Shown piece after piece: positions 36,699-45,392 of a stretch of 64,000 nt of DNA; position 1 is the stretch's first letter; every line of letters begins with the position of its first letter. This DNA is from Marivivens niveibacter. Its GTDB lineage: Bacteria > Pseudomonadota > Alphaproteobacteria > Rhodobacterales > Rhodobacteraceae. The position numbers and the translations under genes are program-made. The notes under the pieces are model-generated. The model was not told where the DNA came from. It saw only the letters and a list, made by a program, of their open reading frames with translations, and searched no databases. The stretch is taken from contig NZ_MSPP01000002.1 in assembly GCF_002150005.2 (NCBI RefSeq), positions 62,001-126,000 of the forward strand, written 5' to 3'.

Positions 36699-37084
36699 TC
36701 GGGATCGTCATCGTAGCACATGGTGGTCTTGCCAAAGAATATTTGGCAGCCATGGAACATGTCGTCGGAAAACAAGATGCCGTTCGCGCCATCGCAACGG
36801 GCCCCGAAGATGACCGATCTGCGAAACAAGCCGAAATTTGCGACGCTGCCGATTCTGTAGATACAGGCGATGGTGTTGTGATCGTCACCGATATTTTCGG
36901 TGGATCACCGTCAAACCTATCCTTACGCGCCTGCGGACCGACAAACCGCCGCATTTTATATGGGATGAATTTGCCTATGCTGATCAAGCTGGCCAAAAGC
37001 CGTGGCAGAACCGTTCCAGACGCGGTCGACGCTGCGCTACAGGCCGCCCGCAAATACATCAATAGTCATCAAGTCACAGAATAA
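36695..37084 (+). CDS. PTS system mannose-family EIIA component
   Basis: A 129-aa EIIA of the mannose type, with the phospho-acceptor His9 in IVIVAHGGLAKEYL. There is no EIIB/EIIC partner in the window, so it probably belongs to a regulatory PTS chain from HPr rather than sugar transport. It starts with GTG overlapping rapZ by four bases and is followed ten bases later by ptsH. Confidence 0.9.
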   Translation: MIGIVIVAHGGLAKEYLAAMEHVVGKQDAVRAIATGPEDDRSAKQAEICDAADSVDTGDGVVIVTDIFGGSPSNLSLRACGPTNRRILYGMNLPMLIKLAKSRGRTVPDAVDAALQAARKYINSHQVTE

Positions 37085-37093
37085 TTAACCTAT

Positions 37094-37366
37094 ATGTCCA
37101 TTACCCGCCGCCTTGAAATCATCAATATCAAGGGTCTCCACGCCCGTGCCTCTGCCAAGCTAGCTGAAACCGTCGAACAGTTCGACGCGACGGCAACTGT
37201 TTCCAAAGACGGCATGGACGCCGCAGGCGATAGTATCATGGGGCTTTTGATGTTGGCAGCAGCCAAAGGAAGCTTTATTGAAGTCGAAACTTCGGGCAAT
37301 CAGGCCGAAGAACTCGCCGACGCGATCCAAGCTTTGGTCGCGGATTTTTTCGGCGAAGGTAACTAG
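37094..37366 (+). CDS. ptsH: phosphocarrier protein HPr
   Basis: A 90-aa HPr. His16 in IKGLHARASAKL accepts phosphate from EI. Ser47 in AGDSIMGLLML is the HprK target site. Both are intact, so it can act in the PTS chain and be modified by the upstream HprK. Its EI (ptsP or ptsI) is not in the window. Confidence 0.96.
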   Translation: MSITRRLEIINIKGLHARASAKLAETVEQFDATATVSKDGMDAAGDSIMGLLMLAAAKGSFIEVETSGNQAEELADAIQALVADFFGEGN

Positions 37367-37386
37367 GCATTTCAGGGGTTTGACCT

Positions 37387-38265
37387 TTGACAGACGTAAC
37401 GCGCAACACAGCGAATGGCCACCCGGCCCCAACCGATGCGCCAAAGGTCTATGACCGACGTAGCCTGACCTATTCGAACACCTTTGACAGTCCTTTCAAA
37501 CGGAACGTTATCCGCGCGATGGAATGGGTGACGGGCAAATGGTCGATCATCCGCCGCATTCGTCGTTTTGAACGTCTGGGCACCCCGATGGGCCAAGAAT
37601 TCTGGGCCGCCACGATGCGCGTCATGGGGATTGATCTGCAAACTCCGCGTGCACAAATCGAACGCATTCCCGAAACTGGACCAGTCATTTTCGTCGCCAA
37701 CCACCCGCACGGATTGGTCGATGGCATGATTCTGGCCGACCTGATCGGCCGCCGCCGCGACGATTACCGCATCCTGACCCGTTCATTGCTGACAGGCATC
37801 GATGAAAGCGCTGCAAGCTATATGATCCCCGTGCCTTTCCCGCACGAAGAGGACGCGCAGCGCAAAATGATTGAAATGCGCAAAAAAGCGATGGAGCATC
37901 TGGCCGAAGGTGGTCTGGTCGCCCTGTTTCCTTCGGGCGTTGTGGCCGCTGCGGAAACGCCGTTTGGCCCCGCTATCGAAGCGGAATGGAACGTGTTTAC
38001 CGCGAAAATGATCCGCACCTCTGGCGCGACTGTTGTTCCTTGTTTCTTTCAAGGATCAAATTCACGGGCCTACCAGATCGCGAACTGTATTTCGCCAACG
38101 ATCCGTCAGGGCCTGTTGCTGCACGAAGTTGCGCACGCGTTCGACAAACCACAGGCACCGATTATCGGCGATCCGATCCCCGCAGAAGTGGTTGCTGAAA
38201 AAATCAAATCGCCGCGGGAATTTATGGCCTGGCTGCGCGAACACACGCTAAGCCTCAAAGACTAG
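37387..38265 (+). CDS. 1-acyl-glycerol-3-phosphate acyltransferase-like protein
   Basis: A 292-aa PlsC-superfamily acyltransferase. The active-site motif is NHPHGLVDG (105-113), a variant of NHxxxxD with His106 and Asp112, then EGGLVALFPSG downstream. The N-terminal extension and this motif suit the lysophospholipid or ornithine-lipid acyltransferase branch; the substrate is unknown. A TTG start is chosen because AGGGG lies seven bases upstream. It follows ptsH by 20 bases and its stop is shared with the convergent small ORF in CTAG. Confidence 0.85.
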   Translation: MTDVTRNTANGHPAPTDAPKVYDRRSLTYSNTFDSPFKRNVIRAMEWVTGKWSIIRRIRRFERLGTPMGQEFWAATMRVMGIDLQTPRAQIERIPETGPVIFVANHPHGLVDGMILADLIGRRRDDYRILTRSLLTGIDESAASYMIPVPFPHEEDAQRKMIEMRKKAMEHLAEGGLVALFPSGVVAAAETPFGPAIEAEWNVFTAKMIRTSGATVVPCFFQGSNSRAYQIANCISPTIRQGLLLHEVAHAFDKPQAPIIGDPIPAEVVAEKIKSPREFMAWLREHTLSLKD

Positions 38266-38423
38266 GGCGCAGACTGCCCCCAAATTTCAGCGGGCACTGC
38301 TTTGACGATCAACACGGCGGCGATGCAGGCGAATAACCAGCCACCCGGCCGTGTGAACATCCAAACCAAAAACAAAAAAACAAAATTGACCGCCATCCGT
38401 GGCAGGCCCAACAAAAACACCAT
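38262..38423 (-). CDS. small membrane protein coupled to fmt
   Basis: A 53-aa ORF that starts with ATG at 38423, inside the fmt stop (TGATG), so it could be translated by re-initiation. Two hydrophobic segments cover about residues 1-22 (with FVFLFLVWMF) and 29-48 (with WLFACIAAVLIV), separated by TRPGG, giving a hairpin-like membrane topology. Its TAG stop forms the palindrome CTAG with the convergent acyltransferase stop. I recognise no family. The start and stop both abut genes precisely, which supports a real gene. Confidence 0.7.
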   Translation of the reverse strand: MVFLLGLPRMAVNFVFLFLVWMFTRPGGWLFACIAAVLIVKAVPAEIWGQSAP

Positions 38424-39319
38424 CAGATACGCTCCGGCAGCTCCATACCCCGCAGCGCATCTATCGTGGCCACTGGTTTCTTACCCGACCGCTGAAGACG
38501 CGTGATTTCCACAGCGCCCGTGCCGCAGGCCACGGTAAAGCCGTTCAGGATTTGCCCCGCTGCGCCGTTGCCTTCGGCCAGTTTGGCCCCCAACAACTTG
38601 ACCCGTTCGCCATTGATTTCACACCACGCGCCAGGGAATGGCGACAGGCCACGAATTTTGCGATCAATCACCTCGGCAGGTTCGGACCAGTCAATCGCGG
38701 CTTCTTCTTTGTCAATTTTCGCGGCATAGGTCACGCCGTCTGTCGGCTGGACTTGCGGCGTCAGCTCGGGCAAATCGGTCAAAGCTTTAACGATCAGTTT
38801 CGCGCCCATATCCGACAGCCAGTCATGCAGCTGACCTGTGGTTTCTTCGGCGCCAATCGCGGTGGTCTGTTTCATCAGGACGGGGCCGGTATCTAAACCC
38901 GCCTCCATCTGCATGATACACACGCCCGTTTCGGCGTCGCCCGCCATAATCGCGCGATGGATCGGGGCCGCACCGCGCCAACGCGGCAGCAGGGACGCGT
39001 GGATGTTCAGACACCCCTGTTTCGGCGCATCCAGCAAAGACTGCGGCAAGATCAAACCATATGCCACAACCACAGCGACATCCGCATTCAGTTCGGCAAA
39101 GGCCGCGACATCAGCGGCATCTTTGAAATTCACAGGGTGACGGACGGGAATGCCTAGCGCCTCGGCCCGTGCGTGAACAGGGCTGGGGCGATCCTTTTTA
39201 CCGCGGCCCGCGGGGCGGGGCGGCTGCGAATAGGCGCAAACCACGTCATGGCCCGCCTCGACCAAAGCATCCAGCACAGGCACCGAAAAATCGGGCGTTC
39301 CCATAAACACGACGCGCAT
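38423..39319 (-). CDS. fmt: methionyl-tRNA formyltransferase
   Basis: A 298-aa Fmt, which formylates initiator Met-tRNA. The N-terminal domain starts [19 protein letters not shown], with the formyl-transfer site around [20 protein letters not shown]. The smaller C-terminal OB-fold ends at PERI. It lies four bases after a degenerate deformylase and in one operon with the normal deformylase, the usual def-fmt pairing. Confidence 0.97.
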   Translation of the reverse strand: MRVVFMGTPDFSVPVLDALVEAGHDVVCAYSQPPRPAGRGKKDRPSPVHARAEALGIPVRHPVNFKDAADVAAFAELNADVAVVVAYGLILPQSLLDAPKQGCLNIHASLLPRWRGAAPIHRAIMAGDAETGVCIMQMEAGLDTGPVLMKQTTAIGAEETTGQLHDWLSDMGAKLIVKALTDLPELTPQVQPTDGVTYAAKIDKEEAAIDWSEPAEVIDRKIRGLSPFPGAWCEINGERVKLLGAKLAEGNGAAGQILNGFTVACGTGAVEITRLQRSGKKPVATIDALRGMELPERI

Positions 39320-39323
39320 TGAA

Positions 39324-39821
39324 TTATCCGTTCAGTTTCTTTGCCTTACGGGTCAGCATGTCACGCTTTACCTTGGACAGATGGTCGAAATACATTTTGC
39401 CGTTCAGGTGATCGATTTGGTGCTGGACGCTTGTCGCCCAGATATCCACGAAATCGCGCTCCTCGACCTCGCCCGATTCATTCAAGAACCGAACAGTCAC
39501 AGCGCGTGGACGCGTGATGACCGCCGATACGCCAGGCAAATTCGGCGAAGCCTCTTCATGATCGCGTGGTTTGACGGACGCGTGCAGAATTTCAGGGTTC
39601 GCCATTTTCACAGCGCGCCCCCGTTCATCGGACGCATCGACCACGGCCAAACGTAGCGGGATGCCCAGCTGCACAGCAGCCAGCCCAACGCCGGGCATGC
39701 TATCCATCGCTTCGATCATTTCGGCCCAGATGGCGCGAATGTCATCCGTGATCGCATCAACTGGTTCGGCCGGTGTGCGCAGGACTTTGTTCGGCCATTT
39801 CACATAAGGACGATGCGCCAT
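39324..39821 (-). CDS. degenerate peptide deformylase paralogue
   Basis: A 165-aa protein with the deformylase fold but altered active site. Motif 1 is [10 protein letters not shown] (Pro replaced by Val). Motif 2, normally EGCLS, reads ASPNLPG, losing the Cys metal ligand. Motif 3, normally HEIDH, reads HQIDH, losing the catalytic Glu. It is probably not an active deformylase. It is translationally coupled to the intact def (shared A in TAATG) and precedes fmt. It may bind formyl-Met or ribosomes, but that is a guess. Confidence 0.88.
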   Translation of the reverse strand: MAHRPYVKWPNKVLRTPAEPVDAITDDIRAIWAEMIEAMDSMPGVGLAAVQLGIPLRLAVVDASDERGRAVKMANPEILHASVKPRDHEEASPNLPGVSAVITRPRAVTVRFLNESGEVEERDFVDIWATSVQHQIDHLNGKMYFDHLSKVKRDMLTRKAKKLNG

Positions 39822-40345
39822 TATTTGCCCCGCGCCATTTCGCGTTTCAGTTTCTGCATCTTGCGCGTGATCATCTGACGTTTCAGCGGTTTCAGGTAAT
39901 CAATGAACAGCGTGCCGTTCAGGTGATCGATTTCGTGCTGAACGCAGGTCGCCCACAGTTCATCAAATTCTTCTTCGACCGTTTTGCCGTCCACGTCGAG
40001 CCAACGCACGCGCACCATTTTCGGGCGTTCGACTTCGGCGAATTGATCGGGGATGGACAGGCATCCTTCCTCGTAGACGTTCTTTTCCTCTGATTCCCAA
40101 ATGACCTCGGGGTTGATCAGAACCATTGGGTTCGGCTTTGCCTCTGGGTCGCGCTGCGCATCCATGACGATCAGACGGTTCAAAATGCCGACCTGAGGCG
40201 CCGCCAGACCGATGCCAGGCGCGTCATACATGGTTTCGATCATGTCGTCGGCCTGTTTGCGGATGTCGGCGGACACCTCGGCAATCGGGTCGGCAACCTT
40301 TTTCAGGCGGGGATCAGGATGGATCAAAATCGGGCGTAGGGTCAT
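39821..40345 (-). CDS. def: peptide deformylase
   Basis: A 174-aa class I deformylase, which removes formyl groups from nascent proteins. All three motifs are intact: GIGLAAPQVG, EEGCLS (metal ligand Cys) and QHEIDHLNG (catalytic Glu, metal His residues). The start MTLRPILIHPDPRL is the family one; a longer reading is rejected. It shares its stop with the start of the degenerate paralogue. It is divergent from the PatB gene. Confidence 0.97.
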   Translation of the reverse strand: MTLRPILIHPDPRLKKVADPIAEVSADIRKQADDMIETMYDAPGIGLAAPQVGILNRLIVMDAQRDPEAKPNPMVLINPEVIWESEEKNVYEEGCLSIPDQFAEVERPKMVRVRWLDVDGKTVEEEFDELWATCVQHEIDHLNGTLFIDYLKPLKRQMITRKMQKLKREMARGK

Positions 40346-40454
40346 ACCCGCGATGTAGCCATTTACCGCCCGTCCCGCAAGGATTGGCGCATTTACGCTT
40401 GCACCTATACCGCAAAGGGGCAAATTTGATCACATTGCAGGAAAGAGGCCCCCA

Positions 40455-41624
40455 ATGAATTTCGACGAAGTGATTGATCGCCGTGGCACCCATAATGCCA
40501 AATGGGACGAGATGCAGAACATCTATGGCGTCAGCCCAGATGACGGTCTGGCGATGTGGGTGGCCGACATGGATTTCCGCGCGCCCGATTGCATCACGGC
40601 TGCGCTGCAAAAACAAATCGATCATGGCGTACATGGGTATTTCGGCGACGAATCCGAATACCACGCCGCAATTTGCTGGTGGATGAAAAACCGTCACGGC
40701 TGGGACGTGGATCCAAGTTGGATTTTCACGACCCACGGGCTCGTGAACGGCACCGCAATGTGCGTTGATGCCTACACCGAAAAAGGCGACGGAGTCGTTC
40801 TGTTCACGCCCGTCTATCACGCCTTTGCCCGCGTGATCCGCGCCGCAGGGCGCGAAGTTGTCGAATGTCCATTGGCGCTGGACAACGGCAAATACACCTA
40901 TGATTTCGATGCCTATGACGCGCAGATGACCGGCAACGAAACAATGGTCATCCTCTGTTCGCCACATAACCCCGGTGGCCGCGTTTGGACAAAAGAAGAG
41001 CTAGAGGCTGTTGCCGAATTCGCCAAACGCCATGACCTGATCCTAGTGTCGGATGAAATCCACCACGATCTGACCATGCCGGGCGCGACCCATATCCCGA
41101 TGGCGAACATCGACGGGATCACCGACCGGCTGGTGATGATGACGGCGACGACCAAAACCTTCAACATCGCAGGCAGCCATTCTGGCAACGTGATTATCCC
41201 CAATGAGGCCCTGCGCAAAACCTTTGCCGCGCGGATGGGCGCGCTGGGTATTTCGCCGAACTCGTATGGCCTGTTCATGGCAACGGCCGCCTATAGCCCC
41301 GAAGGTGCGGCCTGGGTCGACGCGCTACGCGAATATCTGGATGGCAACCGTCGTCTGTTCGACGAAGGCATCAACGCTATCCCCGGCCTGAAATCTATGG
41401 AAATGGAATCGACCTATCTGGCATGGGTGGATTTTTCGGGGACGGGCATGACGCGCGATGAATACACCAAACGCGTCCTGCAAGACGCCAAAATCGCGGT
41501 GAACTATGGGCCGACCTTTGGTGCGGGCGGTGAAAACTATCTGCGCTTTAATATCGCCACGCCGCGATCCCGCGTCCAAGAGGCGGTACGCCGTATGCAA
41601 GCCGCCTTTGGTGACCTACAATAA
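40455..41624 (+). CDS. PatB/MalY-type cystathionine beta-lyase or aminotransferase
   Basis: A 389-aa fold-type I PLP enzyme of the MalY/PatB group, with MWVADMDFRAPDCI near residue 33. The PLP lysine is Lys234 in TATTKTFNIAGSHSG. Such enzymes cleave cystathionine or cysteine C-S bonds; the true substrate is uncertain. The ATG has AAAGAGGC upstream. It is monocistronic, with a terminator after it. Confidence 0.9.
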   Translation: MNFDEVIDRRGTHNAKWDEMQNIYGVSPDDGLAMWVADMDFRAPDCITAALQKQIDHGVHGYFGDESEYHAAICWWMKNRHGWDVDPSWIFTTHGLVNGTAMCVDAYTEKGDGVVLFTPVYHAFARVIRAAGREVVECPLALDNGKYTYDFDAYDAQMTGNETMVILCSPHNPGGRVWTKEELEAVAEFAKRHDLILVSDEIHHDLTMPGATHIPMANIDGITDRLVMMTATTKTFNIAGSHSGNVIIPNEALRKTFAARMGALGISPNSYGLFMATAAYSPEGAAWVDALREYLDGNRRLFDEGINAIPGLKSMEMESTYLAWVDFSGTGMTRDEYTKRVLQDAKIAVNYGPTFGAGGENYLRFNIATPRSRVQEAVRRMQAAFGDLQ

Positions 41625-41631
41625 TCGAATC

Positions 41632-41660
41632 AAAAAAGGGCCGTTTCAGACAGCCCTTTT
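41632..41660. terminator. bidirectional terminator
   Basis: AAAAAAGGGC-CGTTTCAGACA-GCCCTTTT lies between two convergent genes. The stem is short, but T-tracts follow it on both strands, so it can serve both the PatB gene and the convergent hypothetical gene. Confidence 0.75.
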
Positions 41661-41665
41661 GCTAT

Positions 41666-42016
41666 TCAGCGTTTGGTGATCAAACCCGCTGGCGCATCTA
41701 TCGAACGGACGAAATCGACGGGCGGGCCATCCAATGCAGCCTGATGCCACTTATATTCAAACAAACGTTCGCCTTCTTCTTCGCGGGATTGGAATACTAA
41801 CGCTTGATACAAATACTTTGGCCCATCATATATTTTGACGTGACCGCGCAATTTCGGCGCGGCTTCTGCATCCATCGCAAACCCCGTGTCCCACATCCGA
41901 TTGATGCGATACACCTCGTCACCATCATGCACACATAGGCGCGACGAACGGCGCTCTGCGGCGCGGCGGGCTTCTTCCAATCCTTTACGGACAGCTTCGG
42001 GCAGAAAATCTGACAT
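41666..42016 (-). CDS. conserved protein of unknown function
   Basis: A 116-aa cytoplasmic protein beginning MSDFLPEAVRKGLEEARRAAERR, a charged helix. A beta-rich part follows, with DGDEVYRINRMWDTGFAMD and GHVKIYDGPKYLYQAL. No domain is recognised. The ATG at 42016 has AAGGTG six bases upstream; one at 42025 is less likely. It is a stand-alone gene. Confidence 0.7.
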   Translation of the reverse strand: MSDFLPEAVRKGLEEARRAAERRSSRLCVHDGDEVYRINRMWDTGFAMDAEAAPKLRGHVKIYDGPKYLYQALVFQSREEEGERLFEYKWHQAALDGPPVDFVRSIDAPAGLITKR

Positions 42017-42110
42017 AGCGTTCACCTTGGTCTTGTATGCCTAGGATGAAGCAGCGGCAGAGAAAATCAACCTATACCAACGCCTTGTGTGACAAACTTG
42101 CCCGACGTTA

Positions 42111-42290
42111 TCAAACAGCCGCAGTTTTCCGCGCTTTGACGATGCTGCAAATAGACACAACAGCCGCGACTGCGATTGCAACAACGGCAGCGTAATGATC
42201 ATGGCCCGATGCAGCCTCTACATGTCCAGGGTGCGCCATCGCAGCGGTCGAAGCAGTCATAAAAACAGCGGTCAGGGCAAAACGGGTCAT
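42111..42290 (-). CDS. small secreted or membrane His-rich protein
   Basis: A 59-aa protein with a signal peptide ending TAAMA, then a His-rich stretch HPGHVEAASGHDHY, then a C-terminal hydrophobic helix (about 35-52) and a basic tail. The His cluster might bind metal. It resembles small Rhodobacteraceae proteins annotated as DUF6732, but I am unsure. The ATG at 42290 has AAAGGAA upstream; the longer reading is rejected. Confidence 0.6.
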   Translation of the reverse strand: MTRFALTAVFMTASTAAMAHPGHVEAASGHDHYAAVVAIAVAAVVSICSIVKARKTAAV

Positions 42291-42463
42291 TTGTATTCCT
42301 TTGCAATGCAATAATTTCGCACAAGCAATGCATATAGCGGCGCCCAGTTTCAACCCAAGCCAAGATGCAGCTGTGCATTTATGCAGTGGGGACGTGCGTC
42401 AGCTTTTGTTGCGCCTTTGGGCAAATCGCCTAGTTTTCAAGCAACGCATAGACGGAGAGAACG

Positions 42464-43441
42464 ATGGGCTACCTAGATAAAGGCGAGTGGAAAGACAAAT
42501 GGTACGACACGGAATCGACGGGCGGTAAATTCGTTCGTTCGACCGCTGCATTTCGCAACTGGATCACCGCTGATGGATCAGCTGGCCCATCTGGCGATGC
42601 AGGGTTCAAGGCGGAATCGGGCCGCTATCACCTGTATGTATCCTACGCCTGCCCATGGGCACATCGCACATTAATTTTCCGCGCGATCAAAGGCCTGACT
42701 GACCACATCACCATTTCGGTCGTGCATCCGCATATGTTGTCGGACGGCTGGACGTTCGAAGACGATTTCGAAGGCGCGACGGGCGATGACCTGTTCGGCC
42801 TTCCGTTCCTGCGCGATATCTACACCAAAGTTGACCCTGAAATTTCGGGCCGCGTGACTGTGCCGATCCTATGGGACAAGAAAACCAATACGATCGTATC
42901 CAACGAAAGCTCTGAGATTATCCGCATGCTGAATTCGGCGTTCAACGACATCACCGGCAACACGGATGACTATTGGCCCGAACACCTGCGCGATGACATC
43001 GAGGCGCTGAACGACCGCATCTATGACACCGTGAACAACGGCGTCTACAAATCCGGTTTTGCCACCAGCCAAGAAGCCTATGAAGACGGCGTAAATCCAT
43101 TGTTCGACAGTCTGGATTGGATCGAAGACATCCTATCGAAAAACCGTTACCTGACGGGCGATCACCTGACCGAGGCAGACTGGCGCCTGTGGACGACCCT
43201 TGCCCGTTTCGATCTGGTCTATCACGGCCATTTCAAATGCAACCGCAAGAAACTGATCGAATACCCGAACATCTGGGCCTACACCCGCGAACTGTACCAA
43301 ATCCCGGGCGTGGCCGAGACGACCCATTTCGATCACATCACGCACCACTACCACTACAGCCATGACATGATTAACCCCGACCGTATCATCCCAACGGGGC
43401 CGGATCTGGATTGGGATGAACCACACGGTCGCGGCGCCTAA
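42464..43441 (+). CDS. glutathionyl-hydroquinone reductase (GST Xi class)
   Basis: A 325-aa glutathione transferase of the Xi class, with catalytic Cys63 in YACPWAHRTL. Members reduce glutathionyl-hydroquinones during quinone and aromatic metabolism. The C-terminal helical domain contains LTEADWRLWTTLARFD, the family pattern. It has a GGAGAGAACG ribosome binding site. Confidence 0.93.
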   Translation: MGYLDKGEWKDKWYDTESTGGKFVRSTAAFRNWITADGSAGPSGDAGFKAESGRYHLYVSYACPWAHRTLIFRAIKGLTDHITISVVHPHMLSDGWTFEDDFEGATGDDLFGLPFLRDIYTKVDPEISGRVTVPILWDKKTNTIVSNESSEIIRMLNSAFNDITGNTDDYWPEHLRDDIEALNDRIYDTVNNGVYKSGFATSQEAYEDGVNPLFDSLDWIEDILSKNRYLTGDHLTEADWRLWTTLARFDLVYHGHFKCNRKKLIEYPNIWAYTRELYQIPGVAETTHFDHITHHYHYSHDMINPDRIIPTGPDLDWDEPHGRGA

Positions 43442-43473
43442 AACGCGAAAACAGTCGCGTCTTAGACTTGTGT

Positions 43474-43511
43474 AACCCTGCCTAATCCTTTTCATAGGCG
43501 AAAACAGGGTT
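43474..43511 (+). promoter_or_regulatory. inverted repeat overlapping the cobC ribosome binding site
   Basis: AACCCTG and CAGGGTT form the outer arms, with GCCTA and TAGGC inside. The 3' arm contains AGGG, the only Shine-Dalgarno-like sequence, eight bases before the cobC ATG. A folded hairpin would hide it. The element is far too short for a cobalamin riboswitch. Confidence 0.45.
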
Positions 43512-43517
43512 AGCCTT

Positions 43518-44441
43518 ATGAAAACACGGGACCACGGCGGAAATCTGGACGCGGCCATCGCACAATACGGTGGCACGCGATCAGATTGGGTTGATCTATC
43601 AACAGGCATAAACCCTGTACCCTATCCAGTCGGCGATATTTCGGCGCAATCATGGGGCACCCTACCAGATAAAACCGCGATGACGGCGCTGATCGCGGCG
43701 GCGCGTAAATTCTGGAACGTGCCCGACCGCGCCGCGATTTTACCTGCAAATGGCGCCTCGGCTCTTATTCGGCGCATGCCAGAGATTGCAGGCAGCGCCT
43801 ATATCCCCACCCCAACCTATAACGAACACGCCGCGGCCTTTGGATCTGCCGATACGTCCAACCCGATGTCGCCAGTTCATATCTATGTGCACCCCAATAA
43901 TCCTGACGGACGGCTTTGGCCTTCAGATGCGATCGGCGGGCGGCCAATGACGGTCATCGACGAAAGCTTTTGTGACGTCACCCCGGACCAATCGCACATA
44001 AGTCGCGCAGGCGAAGACGGGATCGTGATCCTCAAAAGCTTTGGAAAATTCTGGGGGTTGGCGGGGTTACGCCTTGGGTTCATGATCGGCACCCCCATTT
44101 TGATTGCCCGCATGGCCGAATTGCTGGAGCCTTGGTCGGTCAACGGCCCTGCGTTGGAAATCGGCACGCGCGCCCTGAACGACCCCGAATGGGCCGAACA
44201 AACGCGACATAGGTTGTCAGAACACGCGGCATATATGGATCGAATCTTTACCGCGAAAGGGGCAACCATCGCGGGCGGAACATCGCTATTTCGCCTTTAT
44301 AGGGTCGATTCTGCGGTTCAATGGCGGGATCGTTTGGCCCGTGGTCATGTCTGGTCACGCATCTTTCCATATGCGGATGACTGGATCCGTGTGGGGCTGC
44401 CCGCGCCGCATCAATGGGACCAACTAAAGGCCGCTTTATGA
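43518..44441 (+). CDS. cobC: threonine-phosphate decarboxylase
   Basis: A 307-aa PLP enzyme of the CobD/CobC group. It makes (R)-1-amino-2-propanol phosphate from threonine phosphate for cobalamin synthesis. The PLP lysine is likely Lys177 in LKSFGKFWGLAGLRLG. HPNNPDG (125-131) and DESFCD are conserved. The gene overlaps cbiB by four bases. Naming varies: cobD in Salmonella, cobC in alphaproteobacteria. Confidence 0.9.
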   Translation: MKTRDHGGNLDAAIAQYGGTRSDWVDLSTGINPVPYPVGDISAQSWGTLPDKTAMTALIAAARKFWNVPDRAAILPANGASALIRRMPEIAGSAYIPTPTYNEHAAAFGSADTSNPMSPVHIYVHPNNPDGRLWPSDAIGGRPMTVIDESFCDVTPDQSHISRAGEDGIVILKSFGKFWGLAGLRLGFMIGTPILIARMAELLEPWSVNGPALEIGTRALNDPEWAEQTRHRLSEHAAYMDRIFTAKGATIAGGTSLFRLYRVDSAVQWRDRLARGHVWSRIFPYADDWIRVGLPAPHQWDQLKAAL

Positions 44442-45343
44442 CCATCATTTTGGCAATGCTATTGGACGCCATTTTTGGCGAACCAAAAGCTATTTGGACG
44501 CGCATACCCCACCCCGCCATTTTGATGGGCCGCTGCGTGTCGTTCATTGACCGCACCCTGAATCATGGCCCAATGCGTCGCGACATGGGTATCGCCGGCA
44601 TGGCAGGTTTGGTCGTCGCATTCGCACTTCTGGGGCATCTGTTGGAACAGTTTATCGGCTGGCCAGCACAGGTGATCGTTGGTGCTATTTTACTGGCTCA
44701 AAAATCATTGGTGGATCATGTCCACGCTGTGTCGGTCGGGCTGCGTCAATCGTTGGCCGATGGACGTTTTGCCGTTTCGATGATCGTAGGGCGCGATACC
44801 GACGCCATGGACCAGCCCGCAGTCGCCCGCGCCGCAATCGAAAGCGCCGCCGAAAATTTCAGCGATGGCGTCATCGCACCATTGTTCTGGTTTTTAGTCG
44901 GCGGATTACCCGGTTTGATGGTCTATAAAATCACCAATACTGCCGACAGCATGATTGGGTACAAAACCGAGAAATACATTGAATTCGGTTGGGCCGCCGC
45001 ACGGTTTGATGATCTGCTGAACTTGATCCCTGCTCGGCTGACCGCACTACTGTTTATCCTACCCTACCCCCGTCTATGGCATTTCAAATCGATCTACGCA
45101 GATGCCATCAAACACCGCAGCCCCAATGCTGGCTGGCCAGAGGCCGCATTGTCGCGCGTTTTGAATGTCGCGTTATCGGGCCCACGCCCCTATCACGGCC
45201 AAATGCAAAACTATGATTGGGTGAATGACGGCGCACGCACCGCGCTAACGGTCGATGACATTGATGCAGCCATCGTCCAGCTGTGGCGCGCGTGGTCGAT
45301 CGCTTTGATCATGATCCTGCTGATCGCCTTTATCTGCGGTTGA
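44438..45343 (+). CDS. cbiB: adenosylcobinamide-phosphate synthase
   Basis: A 301-aa membrane protein (CbiB, also called CobD in the aerobic pathway), which attaches the aminopropanol arm to adenosylcobyric acid. Conserved motifs include GRDTDAMDQPAVARAAIES and AENFSDGVIAPLFW, then KITNTADSMIGYKTEKY. About four hydrophobic helices are present. I start it at MTIILAMLLDAIFGEP, the family start, overlapping cobC by four bases. The N-terminal extra residues in the longer reading lie within cobC. Confidence 0.95.
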   Translation: MTIILAMLLDAIFGEPKAIWTRIPHPAILMGRCVSFIDRTLNHGPMRRDMGIAGMAGLVVAFALLGHLLEQFIGWPAQVIVGAILLAQKSLVDHVHAVSVGLRQSLADGRFAVSMIVGRDTDAMDQPAVARAAIESAAENFSDGVIAPLFWFLVGGLPGLMVYKITNTADSMIGYKTEKYIEFGWAAARFDDLLNLIPARLTALLFILPYPRLWHFKSIYADAIKHRSPNAGWPEAALSRVLNVALSGPRPYHGQMQNYDWVNDGARTALTVDDIDAAIVQLWRAWSIALIMILLIAFICG

Positions 45344-45392
45344 AACCTGATGGGCGAATGATACGCTCCTCTCAAGTTTTAAAGGAGCCATC

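Noticed and set aside
43441-43517. Cobalamin riboswitch before cobC
   Set aside because: The gap is less than 80 bases and lacks the B12-box-like sequence and multi-stem layout; only a simple inverted repeat is present.
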